The notes: generated by a model from the sequence alone, not told the origin. 36,188 nt of DNA from an uncultured Gemmatimonadota bacterium (GCA_903876745.1 CAIRBD010000467.1:1-36188), one strand, 5' to 3'. Counted from the stretch's first letter, positions 1 to 7,612 are shown. Translations and numbers: made by a program.

Positions 1-367
1 GGGACGCCCAAATGTTGCCGGGCGACGCGAGGCGATCGTCGTAGTGGATCTTCACGGCTGCGCTACAATCACACGCGTGAGGTCAGGTTGCGCGAAGTTG
101 GCGTGTTGGACGTGAGTCACCCGGCGAATCAAACTTGCCAGCGCCCCTGAAGACTCCTCCAGCGGGACTCGCGATCCTCCGGCCGGCGGCGATCTCAGGG
201 AGATCACCCGCGGTGCGGCAGCACCCACAGCGGGGGCGATACGGACACGCTTGCTGTACGCCAGGGGGTACCACCTCTTTCGCCGTGCGCAACACGATGC
301 ACGGCGTTGTGCCACGCTTGTGACCGGGGCCACAGCAAACTTCCGGCGGGCGGCCGATGATCGGAGG
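1..367. other. Non-coding or unresolved stretch at left edge
   Basis: No gene is supported here. Open frames on both strands (for example one on the minus strand over 52-513) have arginine/serine-rich compositions typical of chance frames in high-GC DNA and show no recognisable domain. The last bases before 368 contain a purine-rich ribosome binding site (GGAGG) for the lipoprotein gene. No clear promoter pair was seen. Confidence 0.4.
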
Positions 368-1390
368 ATGCGACGCTCTTTGCTCGTCGGCGCCACCATC
401 CTCTCCGCCCTCTCGTGCAAGGGCGATCTCACGAACCCGTACAATCTCTCGACGACCGGCCCCGGTGTGCTTTCCGTCTCGCCGATCGACCTCTCGCAAG
501 TGATGGCCGTCACACCGCTCGGCTACCTCGGGCCGCCGGGCCACGTGCTGCCGTCCGACCACATCTACATCTCGTTCATCGATGCGTGGAACGGCATGCT
601 GCAGAACGCCGATTGCAGCAAGCGGCCCATCTATGCGGCCGGGAGCGGCGTGATCGACTTCATCATGGTCACGCAATCGCCCGACACGAAAGTGGACGTC
701 CAAATGACGAAGACCTTCCACTATTACTACGACCACATCTTGCTGCTGCCGGGGATGTCGCTCGGGACACGAGTCAGCGCGGGGCAGCAGATTGCGACGA
801 CGGCCGGCCATTGTCCGTCCTTCGACCTCGGGACCTGGGAGTTGGGCAACACGCTGCCCGGTCTTGTCTCTCCGAACCGCTACGACGACCAGACGCGCTA
901 CGCGGCGTCGCCGATGAATTACTTCTCGCCGTCGCTCCGGGCGATCTATCTCGCGCGCGTACGATTGTCCGATGGCGTTCCTTCGAACAAGATCGGGAAG
1001 ATTGATTATGGCATCGCCGGCAAACTCGTCGGTGACTGGTTCCACTCATCGGTCCCGGTCGATGCCTATGCGAGCGGGTCCGCCGCCTGGGACAAGACGA
1101 TCGGCTTCGTGTACGATTGGTACGACAACACGAGCGTGCGCATCTCGATCGGCGGCACCATCACTGACCCGCTCCTCGCGCAGATCGGTCCGGGCGACCC
1201 AGATCCCGCGTTCGTCACGACCGCCAATGGCCTGGTGACCTATTCGCTGTACAGGCCGGGCGCGACCGATGGCGCAGGATGGCTGCTCGTCCAGATGACG
1301 GCCGCCGACCGAATTCGCGTGCAGTACTTTGCATCGGCCGGCACTCGACCCACCGGCTTCACGGCGGCGGCGCAGGACTATAGGCGCTAG
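368..1390 (+). CDS. Exported lipoprotein with degenerate M23 (LytM-like) peptidase fold
   Basis: The protein has 340 residues. I chose the ATG at 368 because GGAGG lies directly before it and the translation opens with a lipoprotein signal (MRRSLLVGATILSALSC, lipid Cys17). Frame open upstream to 251 looks non-coding. Residues about 55-160 follow the order of an M23/LytM metallopeptidase: a GHVLPSDHIY segment, a strand resembling the family's VxAxxxGxV turn (IYAAGSGVID), then YYYDHILLLPGM and VSAGQQIATTAG, which match the Y.HL...G..V..GQ.IG..G core. The HLHFE-type metal ligands are replaced by SFDLGTWE, so catalysis is unlikely. A role in envelope binding or scaffolding is inference. The SET-domain gene follows on the same strand. 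The C-terminal 140 residues have no family I recognise. Confidence 0.75.
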   Translation: MRRSLLVGATILSALSCKGDLTNPYNLSTTGPGVLSVSPIDLSQVMAVTPLGYLGPPGHVLPSDHIYISFIDAWNGMLQNADCSKRPIYAAGSGVIDFIMVTQSPDTKVDVQMTKTFHYYYDHILLLPGMSLGTRVSAGQQIATTAGHCPSFDLGTWELGNTLPGLVSPNRYDDQTRYAASPMNYFSPSLRAIYLARVRLSDGVPSNKIGKIDYGIAGKLVGDWFHSSVPVDAYASGSAAWDKTIGFVYDWYDNTSVRISIGGTITDPLLAQIGPGDPDPAFVTTANGLVTYSLYRPGATDGAGWLLVQMTAADRIRVQYFASAGTRPTGFTAAAQDYRR

Positions 1391-1543
1391 CTTGCAGTCG
1401 GCTTGGAACTTGTGGGTGTCCACTCGCCCGAACCGACGCGCTCCCGTGCCTCACGCCGGGGCGCGTCGGCGTTGAGGCGCAAAACAGCTCTGGGCGATGT
1501 AGCTTCCACGTTCCACATCAGCGCTCATTCTCCGGGGATTCGG

Positions 1544-2074
1544 GTGCACTCGCAATCAGCAGGACAGGAACCGGTCCGTCACGCGGACGAGGGCGTTGAC
1601 GCCGTACAGCCGTGTCAGTGCGATCTCGTCGGCGTCGCCCACGCGCACGGTGAGTACCGCCTCGTCGTCCTCAAGGCGACCGCTGCCGGCACCGTACTCT
1701 TCCGCGTGCTCGGCGATGAGACGCCGGTGCCGACGCGGTACTCCGTGCAGATCGGCAAAGAACTGCACCTCGATTCGGGAAGCGGTGCGCGCACGGAAGA
1801 CGTGGTCTTCCGATACTTCTGGCGCTTCATGAATCATCACTGCGAACCGACGACGATGATCCGCGGGCGGGAGGTGGTCGCCCTGCGCGACATCGCACCG
1901 TGGGAGGACGTGACGTTCAACTACAACACCACCGAAGCCAACATGGCGGAGCCGTTCCTCTGCCGGTGCGGAAGCGCGCGATGCGAAGGAACGATCCGCG
2001 GAGCACGGCACCTGTCGGCGGCGGACCGCGAACGGCTTCGTTCGCAGATGGCGCCCTGGTTGCTCGCCGACTGA
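1544..2074 (+). CDS. SET-domain protein (putative lysine methyltransferase)
   Basis: About 176 residues from the GTG at 1544. The frame is open back to a TTG at 1403, but those 47 residues look non-coding, while GGGGA lies just before the GTG. The start is therefore uncertain. The C-terminal half shows SET signatures in order: RFMNHHCEPT (the NHxCxPN motif that forms part of the AdoMet and active-site pseudoknot), REVVALRDIAPWEDVTFNYNT (the GEELTxDY-like catalytic strand with the aromatic residue), and a post-SET CRCGSARCEGTI zinc-binding segment. Bacterial SET proteins of this short type are widespread; the substrate cannot be read from sequence. It follows the M23-like lipoprotein on the same strand but with a gap of about 150 bases, so an operon is uncertain. 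Confidence 0.8.
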   Translation: MHSQSAGQEPVRHADEGVDAVQPCQCDLVGVAHAHGEYRLVVLKATAAGTVLFRVLGDETPVPTRYSVQIGKELHLDSGSGARTEDVVFRYFWRFMNHHCEPTTMIRGREVVALRDIAPWEDVTFNYNTTEANMAEPFLCRCGSARCEGTIRGARHLSAADRERLRSQMAPWLLAD

Positions 2075-2150
2075 TGGGGTCGATCTTCCTGGAGCGTTAA
2101 CTACCGATCCAGTTATCGCTGACGGGGCTGGGAACCGATGAATCCCCTAA

Positions 2151-2172
2151 GCGATACTCAGGTATCGCCTGA
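2151..2172. promoter_or_regulatory. Overlapping palindromes, possible operator
   Basis: GCGATAC-TCAG-GTATCGC (2151-2168) is a perfect 7-4-7 inverted repeat. It overlaps a second perfect inverted repeat, TCAGG-TATCG-CCTGA (2158-2172). The pair lies 36-57 bases before the start of the DUF2892 membrane protein, where a transcription factor could bind. A weak RNA hairpin is the alternative. The cognate regulator is unknown. Confidence 0.35.
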
Positions 2173-2207
2173 TGGCGGACTGATTCCAGAAGCGCAAGGT
2201 TGCACGC

Positions 2208-2747
2208 ATGACCCTACGCTCCGGCATCTACATCGTACCAACCAATCGGTGGTACATCGAGAGGACCGTCTGGCTGGTGTCAGGCGTGATCCTCCTCGTC
2301 AGCACGACGATCGCGGCACTCTATCAGCCGCTCGCCATCCTTCTCGTCACGGCGACGGGACTTGCCTCCATGTTCGTGGGCTTCACGGGCTACTGCCCCG
2401 TGGGCAACGTGCTCAAGCGGCTCGGCTTCGAGCCGCTGCTCGGGACGGCGGATGGCGGCAAGTACAACCTGTACCGGATGCAGACCGACTCGTGGTATCT
2501 GGAGCGGCGCATCTACGTCATCGTCGGGTTCAACCTGTCGGTGGCGTCCACGCTGTCGCTCGTCCACAGTGTGTGGTGGCTCTGTTTCACGGGATTCGTG
2601 GGCGCGGCCGCGGTGTGGTTTGCGGCGACAGGATTCTGCATCATGGCGAACGCGTTCTACTGGATGGGCGCCGAGCCACGCCTCAACCGCAACGCGGGGG
2701 TCTCGTGTCCGGTGACGCCTGGTGGAGCGGAGCCGGCGCGCAGTTGA
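2208..2747 (+). CDS. Membrane protein with two tandem DUF2892 units
   Basis: The protein has 179 residues with four predicted membrane segments arranged as a duplication. Unit 1 (about residues 12-75) reads RWYIERTVWLVSGVILL ... FTGYCPVGNVLKRLGFEP. Unit 2 (about 92-160) reads SWYLERRIYVIVGFNLS ... ATGFCIMANAFYWMGAEP. Both carry the W-Y-[IL]-E-R opening, the TG[YF]C element and the G[FA]EP close typical of DUF2892/YgaP-type membrane domains, which are usually found as one copy, sometimes next to a rhodanese. Cys63 and the equivalent cysteine of unit 2 are conserved between the units. No rhodanese or thiosulfate gene is adjacent, so function is not assigned. The ATG at 2208 gives the expected N-terminus; AAGG lies upstream. 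The overlapping palindromes at 2151-2172 may control it. Confidence 0.8.
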   Translation: MTLRSGIYIVPTNRWYIERTVWLVSGVILLVSTTIAALYQPLAILLVTATGLASMFVGFTGYCPVGNVLKRLGFEPLLGTADGGKYNLYRMQTDSWYLERRIYVIVGFNLSVASTLSLVHSVWWLCFTGFVGAAAVWFAATGFCIMANAFYWMGAEPRLNRNAGVSCPVTPGGAEPARS

Positions 2748-2760
2748 CCGTGCGTGGGGG

Positions 2761-2807
2761 CCATACAGCAAGCGCCTCGCGAACATCGCGGGGCGCTTGC
2801 TGCATGG
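2761..2807. terminator. Long hairpin between convergent genes
   Basis: CAGCAAGCGCC (2766-2776) pairs perfectly with GGCGCTTGCTG (2792-2802). Inside it CGCG/CGCG adds four pairs around an AACAT loop, and outside CCAT/ATGG adds four more after one mismatch. The stem of about 20 pairs sits 14 bases after the DUF2892 gene and just before the end of the minus-strand gene. It can therefore stop transcription from both sides, although no T-run follows. Confidence 0.6.
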
Positions 2808-2829
2808 ACGGGCACTCGCTGAGGTGGTG

Positions 2830-3111
2830 TTACTTGCCCTGGCTCGTGCTGAGCAGCCCACGGGAGACTTTCTTGATGCTGCCCGTGCGTGCCTTGATCG
2901 GTGACAGGCCTGCTTTCCGCTGGAGCGCATCGGTGTAGAGGATCTCGTATGACAAGGGGCCGACATCGAGGCGGCGTCCTTTCTCGCGGATGACGACGCC
3001 TTCGATCGTGAGGGTGACGAGGTACTTTCCGATCTCGCGGGTCACGGACTGGGCGGGGACGAGTTCGTCGGTGCCGGGTTTCGAGTGGGCGGGCTTGAGT
3101 TTGGTGGCCAT
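2830..3111 (-). CDS. Small hypothetical protein
   Basis: This would encode 93 residues from the ATG at 3111 (MATKLKPAHSKPGTDELVPA...). The frame continues up to an ATG at 3159, which lies inside a strong inverted repeat, so I prefer the inner start; neither has a good ribosome binding site. Residues 25-60 (EIGKYLVTLTIEGVVIREK, then RRLDVGPLSYEIL) have the alternating hydrophobic pattern of a beta-rich domain. The tail is lysine/arginine-rich (IKARTGSIKKVSRGLL). No family was recognised. Composition looks like real protein rather than a shadow frame. It lies between a strong hairpin and the IS110 element, pointing away from the transposase. Confidence 0.5.
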   Translation of the reverse strand: MATKLKPAHSKPGTDELVPAQSVTREIGKYLVTLTIEGVVIREKGRRLDVGPLSYEILYTDALQRKAGLSPIKARTGSIKKVSRGLLSTSQGK

Positions 3112-3156
3112 GGTCACGTCAGCGTTGCAGGGTGTAATCGGTTGTCGCAACGTAGA

Positions 3157-3422
3157 CATTGGTAAGTGACTGTGGTACTGTTGTCGTCACTAGCCAATGA
3201 CCGCCCGGGCCTCCCGGCACGTGCGGGCGCAGGGCTCGCGGGTTCGTCCCGTGAGTGATATTGGGGACCGGGGGAACAGAGCGAGGAGCGCAGACGGTGC
3301 CGCGTGCCCGTCTCTCTCTCTGTAGCGACGTAGTCCAACACTCGCTGTGGTTCGGTCGGCGCTAACACCGCCGGGTCGACGGTGCCGCCTCTGCATCTGC
3401 TGATATGGAGATGCGCGGTGGC
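3157..3422 (+). ncRNA. Candidate IS110 bridge RNA / structured left-end region
   Basis: The roughly 300 bases before the transposase hold no gene but a series of stems: CATTGG..AGTGAC / GTCACT..CCAATG (3157-3170 with 3186-3199); CGCCCG/CGGGCG (3202-3207 with 3224-3229); CTCGCGGG-TTCGT-CCCGTGAG (3235-3255, one G-U pair); AGACGG/CCGTCT (3292-3297 with 3308-3313), possibly enclosed by a longer-range pairing of CAGAGCGAG (about 3277-3285) with CTCGCTGTG (3341-3349); and GCCGCC..GCATCT / AGATGC..GGTGGC (3384-3422). In IS110-group elements such as IS621 the left non-coding end encodes the bridge RNA that pairs with target and donor DNA. Position, length and structure fit this. Exact ends and the guide loops are not resolved, and that this is transcribed is inference. 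Confidence 0.5.
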
Positions 3423-3473
3423 CGGTCGCCCGTTGTCGCGCCCCGTGCCATTCCACTTCCGGGGAGGCCTCAC

Positions 3474-4757
3474 ATGGATGCGGCAGCACAACGCCTGCGC
3501 GCGCAATGCGCGCTGGCTGTCGTCGGCGTGGACGCCGGCAAGTTCCATCACGCACTCGTGGTGCGTGGGCGCGACAGCAGAGATTCAAAGCCCTTGATCT
3601 TCCCCACCACGCGCGCCGGCTTCGAACAGGCGCTCGCGTACATCCGCGCGGGGAGCGCCGACGCCGATCCTGGGTCGGTCTTGGTCGGCATCGAGTTCGC
3701 CGGGTCCTACGGCGCGACGTTCGCCTTCTTTCTCGATACGCACGGCTATCCCGTGGTCAGCGTGCTCGGCAATGCGACGAAGGCGTGGGCGAAGGCGGTC
3801 CACGGGACGCCGCTCAAGACGGACGCGAAAGATGCGATCACCATCGTGGATCTCGTCTCACATGGGCGGTTTGCCGGCTATCCGTTTCTCAAGCCCGTGT
3901 ACGCGGAACTGCGTGTCCTCACGGCCGGCATCCGGCGTGTCGTGCGACTCCGCGGGGGGGCGGTCAACACCCTGCGGAGCGTGCTGCAAAGCGTGTGGCC
4001 GGAGTACGAGACGCACTTCACGAGCTTCACGCAGACGGTGACCCCACTCCGCTTGTTGGCGAAGTACCCCGGCCCGGTTGCATTTCAGGCGGCGCCGCGG
4101 CGGACGGTGCTGGCTGCCCTGAAGTCCTTCAGCCGGGGCTACTTCGGCACGGATCAGTATGACATCCTGCGCGCGAGCGCCGAACAGACCGTGGCGATCC
4201 CTGGAACTGAGACGATCCTGCAGACGCAGGTCACCCAGCTGATCCACTTGATCGCGGTGTACGACGAACAAATCGAGGTCTTGGAGGCTGCGATGGCGAC
4301 CGCTATGCAGAACCTTCCCGAAGCGCAGGCGTTGCTGACGATCCCGCGCGTCAGTGTGCGGTCGGTCGGGCTGTTCCTGGGCGCCATCGGAGATCCGCGG
4401 GCCTACGAGGCCCCGGAGCAAGTGCTTCGTCTTGCGGGGCTGAATCTCATGACGAAAGAGAGTGGCATCCAACGCGGCACGCATCGCATCTCCAAGCGCG
4501 GTCGGTCGGAGGTCCGGCAGCAGGTGTACCTGCTCGCACTCGGCATGGTGCAAAAGGACATGGTGTATCACGCGGCTTACCAAGCGATGATCGCGCGCAA
4601 CGGCGGCCGCAAGAAGAAGGCGCTCGTGGCAATCAGTCGGCGGGTGCTTGCCCTGATGTTTAGTATCGCGCGCGACCGGCGGCCGTTCGATGCGACCCGC
4701 GTGTCGGTCTCGGCCCCGTACCGTCGTGCGGAGGGCGAGGCCTCGCCGTCGGCGTAA
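3474..4757 (+). CDS. IS110-family transposase (DEDD recombinase)
   Basis: The protein has 427 residues. The ATG at 3474 follows GGGGAGG at proper spacing; the frame upstream overlaps structured non-coding sequence. The N-terminal RuvC-like DEDD domain shows Asp20 (VVGVDAGKFHHALVV), Glu74 (VGIEFAGSYG), and Asp117/Asp120 (LKTDAKDAITIVDL). A helical linker spans about 140-280. The C-terminal Transposase_20 domain (about 283-400) contains LLTIPRVSVRSVGLFLGAIG, FKxxAGL-like LRLAGLNLMTKESG and RISKRGRSEVRQQVYLLAL, where the conserved catalytic serine (S330 or S340 region) sits. All motifs are intact, so the element may be active. IS110 elements excise as circles and insert without target duplications; accordingly no terminal inverted repeats were found and both element ends remain unplaced. 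It is somewhat longer than many family members (about 330-420). Confidence 0.93.
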   Translation: MDAAAQRLRAQCALAVVGVDAGKFHHALVVRGRDSRDSKPLIFPTTRAGFEQALAYIRAGSADADPGSVLVGIEFAGSYGATFAFFLDTHGYPVVSVLGNATKAWAKAVHGTPLKTDAKDAITIVDLVSHGRFAGYPFLKPVYAELRVLTAGIRRVVRLRGGAVNTLRSVLQSVWPEYETHFTSFTQTVTPLRLLAKYPGPVAFQAAPRRTVLAALKSFSRGYFGTDQYDILRASAEQTVAIPGTETILQTQVTQLIHLIAVYDEQIEVLEAAMATAMQNLPEAQALLTIPRVSVRSVGLFLGAIGDPRAYEAPEQVLRLAGLNLMTKESGIQRGTHRISKRGRSEVRQQVYLLALGMVQKDMVYHAAYQAMIARNGGRKKKALVAISRRVLALMFSIARDRRPFDATRVSVSAPYRRAEGEASPSA

Positions 4758-4827
4758 CACGCGTGCAGGCCCAGTCCCTTCGGTACCACCGGCGGGCCGG
4801 GAGTTCGGAGCTCAAAACATCGCGAGG

Positions 4828-4850
4828 CTCGCAGCCGACCGGCTGCCGAG
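4828..4850 (+). terminator. Hairpin downstream of the transposase
   Basis: CTCG-CAGCC (4828-4836) pairs with GGCTG-CGAG (4841-4850, one bulged C) around a GACC loop, 70 bases after the transposase stop. It could stop transposase transcription or form part of the right end of the element. No T-run follows. Confidence 0.35.
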
Positions 4851-5326
4851 ACCTCCTAACTCAGATATGCTCCGCCCGGCCAGTCGATTCGCTCAAGTCT
4901 CCGACGTCAATGATTCGAGGGACCCACCGATCCCGGTGCGTGCCACCTCCGATGTGTAAGAGTTTCGAGTTACGCGAATCGCTGCCGGGCGACGGGACGC
5001 TGTTTGACAAATGAGGTTTGTACTCGGCGAGGTCGCCATCGACTGTTGCCGGAGCGCGAGGGGCTTGGACAGCAGCAACGGCACGTGGCTGCTGCCTCCG
5101 AGCGACTCGTGGCCTGGCCGAGGCAAATTCTTTGGTTTGTCTTTGATGGCGAATCGCGCCCGAACGACGTTCCAGCGGAGGCTTTCTGTCCTGATTCGGG
5201 TCGTCGAGTTGGCTGTGGCGACACGGAGGTCGTATCGTTGGAGCAGCAGACGCCACGTTCGGCCGGGCATGTCGCGACGCGCGGCACGGCGAGTAATGGC
5301 GCAACCATCCGCACGGAGGAACGGTC
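4851..5326. other. No supported gene
   Basis: Several open frames on both strands (for example minus 4893-5270 and plus 5011-5424) have no recognisable domain and compete with each other. Base composition is lower in G+C than the flanking genes. The stretch probably holds the right end of the IS110 element and decayed or regulatory DNA. The last bases contain GGAGGA, the binding site of the next small gene. Confidence 0.4.
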
Positions 5327-5560
5327 TTGGACCACAGCAACAAGCGGCTGAGATACTTGACGACTGCGTTGTGGGCCAGTTGCGGGGCGCTCGTGATCAA
5401 CTGCGGGCTGCTCGTGTTCGCTGAGCGCACGCCGATCAGATATGGCGTCACCCTCTCGACGGCATTCAGCACCATTGGATTCGTGTTGGCATGGAAGCAA
5501 GAGGCGCGAGACGAGCGTCAACGGCAGGTTTCAGCGTCCAAGCACAAGGTGACGCAATGA
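5327..5560 (+). CDS. Small two-helix membrane protein (first of pair)
   Basis: The protein has 77 residues from a TTG at 5327, supported by GGAGGA six bases upstream. Two hydrophobic segments are visible, about residues 10-31 (TTALWASCGALVINCGLLVF) and 39-56 (YGVTLSTAFSTIGFVLAW), followed by a charged tail (KQEARDERQRQVSASKHK) that is probably cytoplasmic. No family was recognised. Its stop overlaps the ATG of the next gene (ATGA at 5557-5560), so the two are translated together. Being beside an insertion sequence in a gene-poor stretch suggests accessory origin. Confidence 0.6.
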   Translation: MDHSNKRLRYLTTALWASCGALVINCGLLVFAERTPIRYGVTLSTAFSTIGFVLAWKQEARDERQRQVSASKHKVTQ

Positions 5561-5790
5561 CCTCCGACCAACACGAAGGCCGAGTGATAGACACGCGCTT
5601 GAGACGCCGGGTGAAGCGCTGGGTGCAGATGTGCGCGACTGGCGTCTCGGTCATCGCCGTCTTTGCGTTGATCCTTCCATTGAGCCGCGAACGGGTGCTC
5701 ACGAGCGGAGCGGTGGTGCTCGTGCTGGCCAGCGTGATGGCACTCTATGACCGCACTGCGACCGGTCGAGGACCGTCGGTGCCGTCGTGA
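5557..5790 (+). CDS. Small two-helix membrane protein (second of pair)
   Basis: This also encodes 77 residues. The ATG at 5557 is chosen because it overlaps the upstream stop as ATGA, the usual sign of translational coupling; an upstream ATG at 5491 would overlap 70 bases. A basic N-terminal region (TRLRRRVKRWVQM) precedes two hydrophobic segments, about residues 25-42 (MCATGVSVIAVFALILPL) and 48-64 (LTSGAVVLVLASVMALY). Same length and same topology as the upstream protein but without clear sequence identity. Function unknown; a membrane complex of the two is inference. Confidence 0.6.
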   Translation: MTSDQHEGRVIDTRLRRRVKRWVQMCATGVSVIAVFALILPLSRERVLTSGAVVLVLASVMALYDRTATGRGPSVPS

Positions 5791-6333
5791 AGACGAGGAA
5801 CGCCCGATGAGTCGTCGGTACCGAGCGAGGGCGACCGTCTCCATCACGTTACTTAGCGAAAGTTGTCCCACAACCTGATGGCCGGACTTCAGGAGGGGAC
5901 GGACAGACATATGCCGTGGAGATCCATGCACCCGCACTAAGGGCGACCAACTCGTACCTTCGAACGTAGACTCGATCCCACGGTAGTTCGTTCTCTCTTT
6001 GACGGCGATGGGCAGAACGCACCACCATCGCCATCGCATTGTCGTCATGGACCGCGTCAGTGCCTTCCCCGCCTCTACGGGGTGCGCCGACCGCGTACCA
6101 CCGTCGCCTTCAGACTCGCACGGCCGGCCCAACGACACCGCTGAAGAGAAGGGACTTGCGCATCAGCCTCGCATAAGAGCGGGTGTGAGGGCCAAGCCCC
6201 AGTCCGTGCCGCCCGCGAGGTCCAACGACAGCGCCCGGGGAGTGCGTTGTTCACACGGTCGCGCGATCCTGTGCGCGGAGCGAGAATTCCACTGCGTCTC
6301 GTGACGCGTTTTCCCTCACTCATCGAGTCCGGA
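5791..6333. other. Intergenic stretch without supported gene
   Basis: Open frames here (such as minus 5518-6138) are arginine/serine-rich and cross the small membrane genes on the opposite strand. The region is unlike the dense gene packing to its right and must include the promoter of the S9 peptidase, but no convincing -35/-10 pair was found. Confidence 0.4.
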
Positions 6334-7596
6334 ATGTCCCGACTTTCGCGAGTTCCGTCCGTGCCGCAATGCGCGGCATTGTGTGCCCTGTTCGCCGTGG
6401 TCGCGTGCGCGACGACGGCGAGTGCTCCAGTATCGACTGGCCCGTCTCCCGTGGCTGGTGCCGCCCCGACCCAAGGCACTGCACCGGCTGCGCCCGCGCC
6501 GACAGCCGGGAGTGCTCCCGGTCGTCAGGGAGGCGCCGCCGCCCGCGCCGGCGGTGCAGGGCGCGGATTTCAGGGTCCGCTCGACTCCACGCGCGCGCGG
6601 CAACTGTATGTCAGCAACGATCCCAAGGATCTGCCGCGCGGCAACTTCGATGCACAGCAGATCGCCAAGCAGCGCACGGACAGCATCTATGCCGCCCGGT
6701 TCAAGGGCGTCGCCGAGTTCAAGAAGATCACGTACAAGAGCACCGCGGACGGGCTGGAGATTCCCGCCTATCTGTTCACGCCGCTGCACACGCGCGGTGT
6801 GAAGGGGCACGCCGCGATGGTGTGGGTGCACGGCGGCGTGCACGGCAACTGGGACCAGACGATGCTTCCCTTCGTGAAGGAAGCGGTGGAGCGCGGCTAT
6901 GTGATCATCACGCCGGACTACCGTGGCAGCACCGGCCACGGCGAAGCCCTGCACATGGCGATCGACTACGGCGGCAACGAAGTGACCGATGTCCTGTCGG
7001 CGGTGGAGTACCTGAAGACGTTGCCGTATGTGGACATGGACCGTGTGGGGATGATGGGGTGGAGCCACGGCGGTTTCATCACGGCGCTGAACGCGACCGC
7101 ACCGAACACTCCGCTCAAGGCAGCGGCGGCGATTGTGCCGGTCACGAACCTGGTGTTCCGCCTCTCCTACAAGGGACCCAGCTATCAGCGCGACTACGCG
7201 GCGGAGTCGACGATCCGCGGGTTGCCGTTCGAGAAGCCGCTCGAGTACATCAAGCGGTCGCCGCTCTACCATGTGGAGGATCTGAAGATCCCGCTGCTCG
7301 TACACGTGGCGACGAACGACGAGGACGTGAACTACGTGGAAGACCAGCAGATCGTCTGGAAACTGCGCGCCCTGAAGCCGGATCTCGCCGAGACGAAGGT
7401 GTATGTGGATCCGCCGGGATGGGGTTCTTCGGTCGGCCACGCGTTCAGCCGCCGCGTGGACCCGAACACGCTCGAGCGCGTGGACTCCGCCGAACAGATC
7501 GATTCCTGGCCGCGTACCTGGGCGTTCTTCGAGTGGTGGTTGCGTCCGTATGAGGATCGTTCGAAGCCGGCGCCGGCACCCCGCGTCCAGCCGTGA
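6334..7596 (+). CDS. S9-family (prolyl-oligopeptidase-like) serine peptidase lipoprotein
   Basis: The protein has 420 residues. The ATG at 6334 gives a lipoprotein signal with lipobox VVAC (Cys25); the frame open from 6247 adds a non-signal extension and was not used. A proline/alanine-rich linker (about 30-75) follows the lipid anchor, then an alpha/beta hydrolase domain (about 125-410): oxyanion region MVWVHGGVHGNWD, IITPDYRGSTGHG, nucleophile Ser244 in GWSHGGF, acid Asp329/Asp331 in ATNDEDVNY, and His369 in SVGHAFSRR. This is the order of the S9/DAP-II catalytic domain. No N-terminal propeller is present, so it is a short form, probably cleaving peptides or esters at the envelope. The next gene starts 16 bases on, suggesting co-transcription with the acyltransferase. 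Confidence 0.88.
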   Translation: MSRLSRVPSVPQCAALCALFAVVACATTASAPVSTGPSPVAGAAPTQGTAPAAPAPTAGSAPGRQGGAAARAGGAGRGFQGPLDSTRARQLYVSNDPKDLPRGNFDAQQIAKQRTDSIYAARFKGVAEFKKITYKSTADGLEIPAYLFTPLHTRGVKGHAAMVWVHGGVHGNWDQTMLPFVKEAVERGYVIITPDYRGSTGHGEALHMAIDYGGNEVTDVLSAVEYLKTLPYVDMDRVGMMGWSHGGFITALNATAPNTPLKAAAAIVPVTNLVFRLSYKGPSYQRDYAAESTIRGLPFEKPLEYIKRSPLYHVEDLKIPLLVHVATNDEDVNYVEDQQIVWKLRALKPDLAETKVYVDPPGWGSSVGHAFSRRVDPNTLERVDSAEQIDSWPRTWAFFEWWLRPYEDRSKPAPAPRVQP

Positions 7597-7612
7597 CCGT
7601 CATCAGCCGCTG

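Noticed and set aside
83-1045. 320-codon minus-strand frame at the left edge
   Set aside because: Overlaps the lipoprotein gene, whose signal peptide and M23-like core are convincing; composition is of chance type.
3235-3255. tRNA T-arm-like hairpin with TTCG loop
   Set aside because: The loop has five bases rather than seven and no acceptor or anticodon stem surrounds it; it fits better as one stem of the IS110 non-coding region.
4893-5270. 125-codon minus-strand frame after the IS110 element
   Set aside because: Composition is less extreme than usual shadows but no family, no binding site and competing frames on the other strand.
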